A stretch of 64,000 bases of DNA from Coprinopsis marcescibilis. Taxonomy: Eukaryota; Basidiomycota; Agaricomycetes; Agaricales; Psathyrellaceae. A program made the translations under genes and the position numbers. The stretch covers positions 119,968 through 183,967 of the forward strand of contig ML210152.1 in the NCBI GenBank assembly GCA_004369085.1. The letters run 5' to 3'. Under the pieces are notes generated by a model that had not been told where the DNA came from, did no database searches, and was given only the letters and a program-made list of their open reading frames with translations. Shown piece after piece: positions 54,880 through 64,000 of the stretch; positions within the stretch are counted from its first letter, which is position 1, and every line of letters begins with the position of its first letter.

Positions 54880-55965
54880 TTATGAGTCTCCTACTACATC
54901 GGCACCATCCAGCATCCAACGAAAAGTGATGCTCAAACGTGTGCCACGTTCGAGCCACTGTTCCGCAGGCTTGCAGTTGTCAGCCGATGAGTCAGGGATG
55001 GTATCGTCATCGTTTCTAGTCAGAACACGGTCGCGAGTCCTTTTCTCAATGCCATGGGTCCATTTGTACCTGGCATCCTTGGACATAACCAAGATACTGC
55101 GCTCAGGCAGGTATAAGTCGTAACGAGAAGGACTGGCCTTTTCCTTCGTTCCATCGTTAATGTCGTCGTGATCGTTTGCTCCTGCTATTCCACCTGCTTC
55201 GGCCGGAGCAGCGGTATCCGTGGAACAAGGTGAGTCTGGGTGAGCCTGGTCGAACCGCATTGCGCAGCCGCTTCCAAAGCTAACGCCAATGATCCCGTCG
55301 GCGTAGCGTCCCAATAAATCAACATGTGGTGTGATTCCTTCACCAGGGTAATAGAGGTTGATGATGGCCTGACGAGCCTGGGTAGGGATCTCGGGAAATA
55401 AAAGGTGGAAAGTGGCTTCTGGTAGCCTCGGCCGCAGAGTCTCTTTGAGTGTGTCGAGAAGAGACAGGAGAATCGAAGGGAGTCCAGAGGGCGTCTCCGC
55501 AAGAGAGCCCCTGGAGCCATCGGCTGGTTCAAAGGAACGGAACCTTCCAAAGAGCATAACCTGGTTTACGCTGGAGTTGGAAAAATACGTCTTTCGACAA
55601 AAGTCCACCACATCCGTTGCCAGAGGTTCCGCGAGCAACACGGACGGGTCAAAGTAAAGGCCTTTGATTGAGGGCGCAGTCAGCTGTGCAGGGGGGATTG
55701 GTGATTCCGAGGCCGGCTCCGTGACGACAATAGTCGGTACTTCTGCTTCATCGAATAAGGAATCGAGAGAGTCAGAAGTCGCGGAGAAGAGGCTCCTGGA
55801 AGAGTCGAGCGACGGCGTATCTTCCGAGTTATTTGTGGCCTCGCAATTTGCGAGGTCTGTGTTGGATGGAATCCAAATGCGCAGCCGCTTCAAGTTGCGC
55901 GCACCAGATATATGGCTCTCCAAGTCTTCAAGTTTTGCAACAGAGGCCTTGCGTTTGAGCGCCAT
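54880..55965 (-). CDS. AlkB-like 2OG-Fe(II) dioxygenase
   Basis: A single exon of about 361 residues begins at the ATG at 55965 (MALKRKASVAKLE). The frame upstream has only a TTG. An N-terminal disordered part is followed by the core: IKGLYFDPSVLLAEPLATD, INLYYPGEGITPHVDLLGRY with the metal-binding HxD (about residues 214-216), GVSFGSGCAMRF, YDLYLPERSILVMSKDARYK, WTHGIEKR (third metal ligand His, about 303) and RLSITFRWM (2-oxoglutarate-binding Arg). AlkB proteins oxidatively demethylate nucleic acid bases or act on tRNA; the exact substrate class is not resolved from sequence. An acidic insert separates the GSG strand from the YDLYLPERS strand. Confidence 0.9.
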   Translation of the reverse strand: MALKRKASVAKLEDLESHISGARNLKRLRIWIPSNTDLANCEATNNSEDTPSLDSSRSLFSATSDSLDSLFDEAEVPTIVVTEPASESPIPPAQLTAPSIKGLYFDPSVLLAEPLATDVVDFCRKTYFSNSSVNQVMLFGRFRSFEPADGSRGSLAETPSGLPSILLSLLDTLKETLRPRLPEATFHLLFPEIPTQARQAIINLYYPGEGITPHVDLLGRYADGIIGVSFGSGCAMRFDQAHPDSPCSTDTAAPAEAGGIAGANDHDDINDGTKEKASPSRYDLYLPERSILVMSKDARYKWTHGIEKRTRDRVLTRNDDDTIPDSSADNCKPAEQWLERGTRLSITFRWMLDGADVVGDS

Positions 55966-56744
55966 TCGAATTCGCAACGGATTTGGAGGCTGGGATGAGT
56001 CTGCAGCAACGACTGAACTGTCTTGGGGTTGATATCTATAAAGGCGAACATGTCGTATTGAGGTGACTTACGCTGCAGATATAGACAATGGAGGGGCGGA
56101 TTCTAGTTGAATGTCCAGCTCAGGAGTCACCCGAGTCCAACATTTGTGACTGTCACGATGTGTTCTTTCTTTTCCATTGTCTAGTCCTCCTAGCACCCAT
56201 CACAGTAGGACTGATCTGGCGGCAAATGCCGGTGTATGATCGTGGAATTCATGGTCGGCAATCCCCATTATCCAACCTCCAGTATATCTTGCCCAATTTC
56301 ATGATACCGGCTTGGATCTGCGATTAACCAGCAACTGCTTTATATACCCGTAGGTCCGGAGAAAGTAAATACTTAGTGGTCACAGAGCAAGGCTTACGGC
56401 TCAATGTACCACGATTAAGGTAGATGTCGCCGAAATCCAGCACCCCCTTACATAAGCCACCTGGGGTCAACGACGACGGCGACATGTACTCCTCCCAGTG
56501 GACACTTTTCACGGAAATAGCTTCTAGGATGTATTGAGAAGAATGGAATGCACAACTCCCAGAAGAGATTTTTTCAAAAAGATATATTTTCATGGAGTAG
56601 TTACCGAAAATATTTTTCCTTGCAAAAAGTGCTCTAACTGCGTTTTCCACTCGTTTGATGTGGTTTTTGAAAAGTCGAGATTTTGCGCATCACGTGACTA
56701 CATCAGCAAAACGGCCGAGTACTTCCGGACTTTTCTCACATTTT
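55966..56744. other. Intergenic region to the left of the transposon
   Basis: Contains the upstream region of the AlkB gene. Short frames (for example 56088-56327) have no motif. The last 200 bases are AT-rich. Confidence 0.45.
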
Positions 56745-56756
56745 CACTTTTGGCAA
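56745..56756 (+). repeat. Left terminal inverted repeat of the transposon
   Basis: CACTTTTGGCAA. It is followed within 30 bases by CCAAAAGT, giving a small internal palindrome around 56746-56775 typical of subterminal repeats that bind CACTA transposases. Confidence 0.5.
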
Positions 56757-57397
56757 GTCGCCAAGTCCAAAAGTCCACAGGAGCCGAAAGCCGCCATTGG
56801 TTCCGCACACGTCGTCATCTGGGCCCGCCCTCCTTCCACCGCCTTGTACTTTCAAGACTCTGGAAAGTGTTTTAAAGGTATAAAATGTGTAGGAATGTAT
56901 GTGAGATAGTTTAATCAAAACATATACATAATTCTGGGACTTCCTGATGGCATAAGCTCCGTTGGCTGTCCACGTATGGGATTGGGTGGCTGTGCGATGA
57001 GGAAACCTGGTAGGTCTCACTGGACATAGGGTTCTGGACAGGTAGATTACTACTTTGGCTGGGGTATATTTGTAGAATATGGTTGCCCTGAAGCTGTTTG
57101 GACCTCTACAGGGCACCAGAGACTGGAATTAGAGCAAATACCAGCCATCTAACAATTATTCCCACACCTTAGAACCTGACTCGGAGGTCTGCCTGATCGT
57201 ACCTCAAAAGAATGTTGCGTATCCACCTGGCATGCCTTCATAAGGTTGCCAAATGATACACATGGCTTCGTTAGCCTCCTACCTATCCGATTATAAACAG
57301 GTACTACCTTATGACTGAATCCCAATTTGATATTTTTGAATGTAGAAGCGAATCAAGGTAGCGAAATGAATACATGTAACGTGAGCAATCTTGCTGT

Positions 57398-60300
57398 CTA
57401 TAGGTCAGAAAGTAGCTCATGAGTATGATGGTCTACATACGAATTAACGTAGTATCTCTTGAATGCGTCTAGTGAGGTGGTGAAAGAAAATTGCTCTGGT
57501 AATACACCAATTTCGTACACAGGGACAAGGTGAGCACCACGAATGATTGACTGGAGTGGGATAACAGAGAGCTGATGCTCAGAATAGCATGGGCTCCACT
57601 CAACGACCCACATACCGGTTACATGGTCAGGTGTGCCCCCCACTGTATGGAACCAATCCACCAGGGCACAAGGGCGTGCCTCACCTGTCTGTATGTCAGC
57701 GTAGGTGAAGAATAAGCGGATCTGGGCAATCTTCATGCCACAGATGGTTGGGGTTTCATTGTCGGTCACAAACACAGTGTCGTGTCGAGGGCTTCCCTTC
57801 CAGTTGGGGTTGGAATGGACCACCTGCTTCTGCATGCCCCCACTGCCGCATGCATCACTTGGCGCGTAGAAATGTGCCGAAGCAGAATGGTACACCCGGA
57901 TTTTGCCAGTGAAAAAAGCGTCCGCTGAGATATCCAATGGGATGGGCTGGCCTGGGTACTGAAGAGCCCACAGATACTCTATTAGAGTGGTCTGGAGTCT
58001 TGGTTCCCGTACAAGGCGGTGCTGCGCCAGCACGCTAAGTTTGGATGGGTATCTGCTCACTAAAATGAGATTAGACCAGGGATTCACAAACATTTTAGAA
58101 CAGAGAATCACCGTACATACCATGCTTCAGGCCCATCTCTACAAATGCAGTGAGTCGGGGACCCTGCTTTGGAGTAACATCTTTGATCTGCGATTGATCA
58201 TTGCCCATTGCAGATTCCTTGGTGCTCTCTTCATCATTATCAGGGTCGTCGATGACATCGGATTCGGGCCCACGGTCACCTCTCCTAAGCAAAGCCTGTG
58301 CCATAAACATTGATGTCGATCCATCAAGCATTCCATGGTGAGCGAGGATCTTGCGAAGCGCATGAATCTTATTGAGACGCGTAATCATAGTGAGCATTTG
58401 TTGTAAGGCGTTGAAACAATTTGACCTCCTCCATGGCTCCTTCACTGCGGTGATGTGCTTTGATTCAGTGATGGATGAGCATAGCCCATTTGGTGATCTG
58501 AATTGCTGTATTGACTGAGGGAAGTGGGTGAGAGCATGCTGATTGGGGAGCGAGCAGGTTGTTCGAGTGCCAGTTGTGATAAAGATTTTGCAGAGGCAGT
58601 GGAATTTAGCTAACTCAAGTTGTGCGAGCTTGAGCGCTGAACTTGTGATGGTGTTTCTGCGGAAGATGTAGCAGACATTGAGGAACGATGCTATGCACCG
58701 AACCATGTCATCTGGAACATATCCTTTGATCGCACCAAGATAGACCTAGATGCAATGGACTATTAGAGAAATGGTTTGAGTAAATAGTCTTGGAAGAAAT
58801 GTACCTTCATGAAGGCTTTTGAGTCATCACCAGTCCATTGAGAGAAGTTCTGTCCATCCTTGAAACGATGAAGCCCAGGGAATATCGGGACAGCTGATAC
58901 CCTGCGAAATTATCGTAAATAAATGGATTTTCGAAGCACTGTTAACCGCCACAAATCTGGCGGAGACTTGGATGCCTTGAGGCTAGAGAGAACTCACCGT
59001 CGGTCGATGTCTGCAATGATTTGGATCGCTAAAACTGGGGTATACTTTTCATTGATGTAGTCCATCACCCACTGAACAAGGTGATCCTTGAATGACCCTT
59101 TAATCACCTGGTGGAGGAGGTCTGGAGCCATGAGCTTATGAATATCGGCACGAGGGAACTCATAAGTGAACGGCTGAGCAGGATTTTTAGAAGGCTTGAT
59201 AAGTATAGTAGTTGATGGAACAGTACCCACCCAAATGTCTGCCCAGATGCCATACAACTTCCATAGAACCCCAGGATCAAAGCATTCAATTAAGATCTCC
59301 ATTTTTTCCTGAGTTCTTCGATGGGCATCGGGGTTGTCGAGATCATCTGGCTTTGCCATGCACCTGGTCCGCATGTATCAGAGTAATTCGAGGGGATACA
59401 TAAAAGCGCTACTGTACTCACTTCAGGCACCAATACTGCACAATGCATGAAAGCCACACCTGCTCTGGGTAGTCAGCAATGACTGGACCAATGCTGTAGA
59501 TGGCCCTCCGTAAATGCCCATCAGGACACCGTAAAATGTCAGCGGATGTCATATATTGGCGAAGCGGTGCGAATATACGAGCGATGCACGCATGGTACAT
59601 CTGTCATACGAAGATCTGATAAGCAAGTGTCTTTGCTCCCTTGCCTACAGCTAGAACAGTAGTCGAGTAAGATTAGTGGTGAACTGTGAGAGACCTGAAA
59701 TAAAACATACTTTTGGGTATGGGGAGAAAGGCGACTGGTATAACACCAGCACCATGGCTTCGTCTAGCAGTGTTCGTGAGGTTGCCTGCAGAAATATAAA
59801 AGGGGTGGTATTCTTGATGTCCAGTTGCGACAGACACCGTGGTCTTGTCTAGCCCAGAGACAATGGGAACCAACATTGCTCCCTCGCTCCCCTCAACTTG
59901 GCTGGCAATGGTGTCCTGGGTATGTCTTAGCACCTTGCATGTACATCCAAAAAGAAAGACAGACCACTTCTTCCCAAGCCCAATCGCCGGACATCAGGTT
60001 CGACCACACCCTCTGTTGCTCGCCATGCACCTCAAACTGACGGTATGGCGCAGTTTTGAACTGGTCCAAGAATTCGGTGGTTGAGAGTTGGTGACAGAGA
60101 ACCTCTCTTGCATCCCGAACACAAAGTTCGTATTCTTCTGTCATCCACGCTGGTGGGTTCTCTGGAAGCTTGCCTGTGTATTTGAAAATGACCGTTATAA
60201 ACGGGGCGGACCCCTGCTGGATATCATCAATGGTTTTGTACAGGTCCCTTTCACTCTTCCACTGTATCCTGGTGTCAGGATCGCAAGTTGCTGTGACTGC

Positions 60301-60758
60301 GGCTGCAACCCACAGATCCAAACCAGTGTTAATCTTTCTGGCGGAAGCTTGAAGCTCAACGAAGTGGAAATGCGCCCAATCGAAGGCATGTCGATCGTTG
60401 AAGGGAAAGAATGGCCGAGTAGGACCAAGGGATTGTCCAGGTGGCAGCTTGAAATGGTCAGGGAGCGGATTTCCAGTGTAGTCGACAGGAACTCCTATGA
60501 AAATCCACTATATGAGACCAGGCGTAAGCAAAGCGATGAGGGTATTAGCGTACCTGTGAGCTTTGGATGATACTGCTTTATAGCATCGTTACTTCCATTG
60601 TCTCCATCTTGTACTTCAGGTGGGATATGGGCCTTATGGCGTGCGTTTCTGTGTTGTGTAAGACCGTGCTGTGACCGGCAGACCTTTCCACACCCAGGCT
60701 CTGGGCATAGAAAAGCTATAAGGGCAGAAGTGAGATCTTGTTTAGAAATACGACCCAT
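57398..60758 (-). CDS. Plavaka-type transposase
   Basis: It starts MGRISKQDLTSALIAF at 60758 and immediately shows a C2H2 zinc finger CPEPGCGKVCRSQHGLTQH (about residues 18-36), then YHPKLTG. Later exons read DWAHFHFVELQASARK, FITVIFKYTGKLPENPPAWM, SGLDKTTVSVATGHQEYHPF, ILRCPDGHLRRAIYSIGP, IADYPEQVWLSCIVQYWC, DLLHQVIKGSFKDHLVQWV, LTHFPQSIQQFRSPNGLCSS and SLDAFKRYYVNSYVDHHTHE near the C-terminus. The order is that of intact Plavaka transposases, and I found no clear frame break; introns number about six to eight. The enzyme would cut and paste the element by a DDE-type reaction. Exon borders are only partly resolved. Confidence 0.8.
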
Positions 60759-60968
60759 GAAGTGAGAATGAAAGAAATATACCTTGAAGCTTCAAGGTCT
60801 GAGGAATATTTAAACCACCTCACAATGCAGTGGGGGAGCGAATATTCAGCCCACTAAATGGGGCATAAATTGAATAGGATGGGCGCACATCGAGTGATGC
60901 AAGCTCCACGCACTCTTTGCCCCCCCCAATAGCCCATTCAGAACCCAAACCCTCTTCCATTCAACACA
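60759..60968. promoter_or_regulatory. Divergent promoter between transposase and second transposon gene
   Basis: Only 210 bases separate the two opposite ATGs. A TATA-like TATTTAAA lies near 60806-60813 and could serve the minus-strand gene. Confidence 0.45.
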
Positions 60969-63647
60969 ATGCCTCTAACCAGAAAGTCAACAAGACAGAT
61001 GGCTGTGTCATGCGAAGCCGATCCCATCCTGGCCACTGTCACCACCACCACCACCACCACCACAACTCCGGCTGCTGCAAAGAATGCAGCAGTAAAGAGA
61101 GCCCAGACCTCAAAGAAGAAGGCCAGCAATGCTTTACCACCCGCAGAGACCGTCAAGAACCCAGAGGAAGCACCAGCGCCCGTAAAACAAACCCGGCCAC
61201 GCACAACAGCTCGCGGTGGAAAGGCTCCCACCAAAGGGTGCAGCAGTGCGGCTTCAAGTCCAGATGATGCCAATACTGTTGAATGCACCACTACAAACGA
61301 GGTTGAGCCAGCCGTCTCCCAAACCAACCCAACTAAACCTACTGCAATGCCCAAGAGTGCCCAACCTGGTGCAACCACACCTGGTGCACCTGCTAAAGCC
61401 CCCAGGAAGCCCAAGCGTCCTGCAGCAGTCATTCAAGCAGAGAGGGAAGAGAAGCAGAGGATGAGGGAAGAGAGAGAAAGGCAAAAGGTTGTGAAAGCTG
61501 CCCTTGCACAGCGGTTTGAGGAGTATGACTGCGACGACCACAAGGCCGCGACCGATTCCCAAGCTACAGCTGTTTGGAATCTACAAGATGCTGTATTAAC
61601 TCTTGACATCCCCATACAGGAGGAGTATGAGGATTTCACCGCTCTGGTCGCAAACGTTTCGAGCTGTGAGAGTGAGGATGAAGAGGTTGGACAACTGCTG
61701 AAGACTGCAGTAGACCAGGGGGTAAGTGTTCAATTGGCTGCGAATTACTTACCTTCACACTAACATGCACGCATTAGGTATCGCTCAAAAACATTGAAGA
61801 ACAAATCCAAACGCTGAAGCTAACCAACGGGCGATCGGGTGGTAAAGGAAAAGGGTGAGTTCTCATTGTTTAGATGTTGAGATATCAGGAGACGTGCTTC
61901 CAACGACAAACCCAGGAAGTCAAAGGTTATCAATTCACTCCCTCTTGCCTCTGGCCTCAACCCCAAGTTTCGAACCAACAACACTGAATTTCGAAGCAAC
62001 ACGGTCCCTCAGTCATCCAAGGTTGTATTCCGTGACCTTGGTGGACTAAATGATGAAGACGCCGATGGAGTACCACCATTCGAAAATGAGACTGTCAATT
62101 TGACAGTATTTCCCCGCAATGCTGGCGCGCTGGCGATGAGGGAGAAACGAGCAGCTCCTGTGAGTAGTCCTGTGCCCTATCATGATTCTCAGCCGACTAA
62201 CAATCTTCCAGATCGTTGAAATTGTCAGTGGTGTCTTTTCTTCGCCGCCACCCTCTGTCGGTCCCCCACCATCCACAGCCGTCTCGCACTCGCCTGCCTT
62301 ATACACCCACCCACAGACACACACCCAACTGTATTCAATGCCAATCTTTACCCTGCCAGTCTTTACCCCGCAAGCCAACCAGGGTTTCCAGCAGAACTTT
62401 GCTCCCCCAACAACCCACAACCCCACATACCAGCCTCAACAGTTTACTCAAGCATCGACGAACCCATTTGCCACACAGGGACAGGGTATGCAGGCCACGG
62501 CAATACCACCCACAACAAACTTTCTGCAGCCAGCTCGGAAGCAGGTCATCAAACCTGCTCTCCCAACCTCTCGCTTGCACTTCCAGCCCATTGCCAACAC
62601 CCCAGGGTCCCAGTTCTGGTTAGCAAACCCACGTCCATTGACTGCACACGCTGTCCACATGGAGAACCTCCCCGCCTTCACACAAATCAACAACAGATGG
62701 AGGGCAAGCTTCCTCCCGACTCTAATGGATGCTCTCTACACCTCTGACGAACCATTCAAAGAGTTTGTTATCCAAACCACAAAGATCCAAGGAACTGTAC
62801 AAGTGGTCGTCAACAAGGTCTATCCCAAGGTGAACTACACAGTTCAGCTCATGGGTGACCCAGTTCATCTCCTTGTAAGTTCTACAGTCATCATAGTCAA
62901 TTCAAGATACTTAAAACTTATTCACAGGCATATAATCGGGTCAACGAGCGGTGAACATCTATCTGCAAAGAAGCCCAAAAACTGGTCGAGAACCATCTTA
63001 AGACTTTTCGGACACTCACTGAGGCCTACAACTGGCTTTTGTGGGTGAAGAATTTCAATGGTCCACTGTTCTTCCAAGACCCTACCCCTCTACGCTCTCC
63101 ACACGTTGTACATCATTTTCACATAATAATGTATCCCATCCCTCTGACAATAGCTTATCCAGCAGCAGGAGGTTGTCTCAGGTCACCATTCATCATTGCG
63201 CTGGCTCAAAGGGCGCTGACATTCTCAGAGAATGCGATTGGGTACAATGGGGAGTGGAACCCACCTGTGGGGTTGTTTGCACTCATTATGGCCTCAGTGT
63301 GTCGTTTCATTTTTCTCTACTACCTAAACACTGATTAGGGTCCTTTTTCACAGCTTGAACGCACAGCACACATCCTCGAACCTAACGGGCAGGTTAAGCA
63401 AAACCCCAATGGCTCCCCCATCAAGCTTGCCAAGTTTTCGGATGAGAATTGGGGTGCAAAGCTCAACCTAAACCTCAAGAGTCTTGGGATGATCCACCTG
63501 GACAAGTGGGCAGACATTCTCGAGTCCTGTGCACCAGTCCAGCTTGACCAGGTTGCCGTTCCAGTGGGTGGTGGTATGAATATCATCGCCGATTTCGAGC
63601 AACGTCAGAATATGTTTGCATACAAGAGCCCTCGAAAGGGGTTTTAA
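60969..63647 (+). CDS. Second gene of the transposon, uncharacterised, possibly inactivated
   Basis: From ATG 60969 (MPLTRKSTRQMA) the N-terminal part is Thr/Pro/Lys-rich, with a run of Thr from a CAC repeat and a highly charged helix (EREEKQRMREERERQKVVK). Subsequent exons read VFRDLGGLNDEDADGVPPFE, FNPxP-like Pro-rich filler, ARKQVIKPALPTSRLHF, then TKIQGTVQVVVNKVYPKVNY, AYNRVNER, a TGA at 62952-62954, and in the same frame EAQKLVENHLKTFRTLTEAY. FIIALAQRALTFSENAIG and MIHLDKWADILESCAPV follow to TAA at 63645. The pattern is seen in Agaricomycete transposon-borne proteins that I cannot name with certainty. The in-frame TGA means either an unrecognised splice or a broken copy. Confidence 0.5.
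61040..61063 (+). repeat. CAC trinucleotide microsatellite
   Basis: Eight CAC/ACC units in a row inside the first exon of the second transposon gene, encoding a poly-Thr run. Confidence 0.75.
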
Positions 63648-63890
63648 TGGCTTCTTTGGCTTGTTCACGCACTCTTGTCTTTTGATCTTATCTCCTGGGC
63701 TTTTTGCATCTATTGCCTGTCGAATTTTGGGGGTGCAGCTCAACCTGTGCCTCCCTACAACCCCTGTTCTCATCTCGGCGGCGTTTATTTACTTTGGGCG
63801 GCGCCCTTTCCCAACTTGTCATCACTTTCGTAACATTTTCGCACTTTTCGTACTTGTATCTCCTTTTCTCGTCAAAATGTGATCCCAACT

Positions 63891-63902
63891 TTCCCAAAAG
63901 TG
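63891..63902 (-). repeat. Right terminal inverted repeat of the transposon
   Basis: TTCCCAAAAGTG, complement of CACTTTTGGGAA, matches the left end with one mismatch. A nearby CACTTTTC (63842-63849) forms a partial internal inverted repeat. Confidence 0.5.
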
Positions 63903-64000
63903 ATACTGTTACGACGCAAGGCAATAGGTATGCCTTAGTCGTTCGTCGATAGTTCACGATAGAGTCAAGACGATAGATCGTCGAGACGAACGAGTTGGTC

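Larger units (their letters stand above)
56745..63902. mobile_element. Plavaka-like (CACTA/EnSpm superfamily) DNA transposon, about 7.2 kb
   Basis: The ends are CACTTTTGGCAA at the left and its complement TTCCCAAAAGTG at the right (12 bases with one mismatch), a CACTT-type terminus as in CACTA elements. Between them lie a long minus-strand transposase and a divergent second gene. Transposase segments match the Agaricomycete Plavaka family (SSITESKHITAVKEPWRRSN, CPDGHLRRAIYSIGP). No 3-bp target duplication is visible (TTT left, ATA right), so the borders may be slightly off, or the copy is old or its flanks have changed. The remaining 98 bases to the window end are unassigned. Confidence 0.75.

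Noticed and set aside
63903..64000. Possible start of another repeat element at the window end (ACGATAGA...ACGATAGATCG)
   Set aside because: Only 98 bases are visible and the short internal similarities are not enough to name an element.
1..64000. CRISPR arrays, riboswitches, bacterial operons
   Set aside because: The sequence is eukaryotic with spliced genes; no regularly spaced repeats were found.

Overview
The window looks like a euchromatic stretch of a mushroom-forming basidiomycete (Agaricomycetes). The evidence is many short spliceosomal introns of about 45-70 nt with GT..AG ends, protein families typical of that class (NACHT-ankyrin proteins with a GTGIPGAGKT P-loop, F-box proteins with an R.NA linker, arrestin-like proteins, a Plavaka-type CACTA transposon), and Pol III tRNA genes ending in T-runs. 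Many coding regions below are my own splice reconstructions by eye. Internal exon borders are best guesses, supported where possible by paralogue comparison and reading phase. Some are tentative: NLR intron 2, two introns of the gephyrin-like gene, and the transposon genes.

Layout. 0-6.5 kb: the 3' part of a membrane-protein gene, a Ser/Pro-rich orphan and an ITPase (HAM1) gene. 6.6-11.5 kb: four paralogous hotdog-fold thioesterase-like genes arranged as two divergent pairs, then a tRNA-Arg(ACG). 11.8-13.6 kb: a Cys/His-containing, disordered, possibly nuclear protein. 14-26 kb: three tandem NACHT-ankyrin (NLR-like) genes on the minus strand, interleaved with relics of an FAD oxidoreductase, of the 11.8-kb gene and of an arrestin-like gene. 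26.6-33.5 kb: an F-box gene, an intact FAD-linked oxidoreductase and an arrestin-like gene. 34-40 kb: a probable SSU-processome gene (NOL11/Utp8 type) and a fused gephyrin/Cnx1-type molybdenum-cofactor gene. 41.5-50 kb: an orphan, two further arrestin-like genes, an initiator tRNA-Met and an EVE-domain (THYN1-like) gene. 50.6-56 kb: GPI ethanolamine phosphate transferase 1 (MCD4/PIG-N) and an AlkB-like dioxygenase. 56.7-63.9 kb: a Plavaka-like transposon with a transposase and a divergently transcribed second gene.

How it fits together. Housekeeping genes (ITPase, NOL11-like, molybdenum cofactor, MCD4, EVE, AlkB, tRNAs) frame an expanding accessory zone. The most interesting part is the NLR array at 14-26 kb. 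All three copies begin MG(A/V/I)GLSVS followed by a polybasic helix, so a lipid-anchored membrane location is predicted. They also carry a short conserved motif before the NACHT domain that resembles an assembly motif. The relics between the copies show that the array arose by repeated segmental duplication that dragged in pieces of neighbouring genes.
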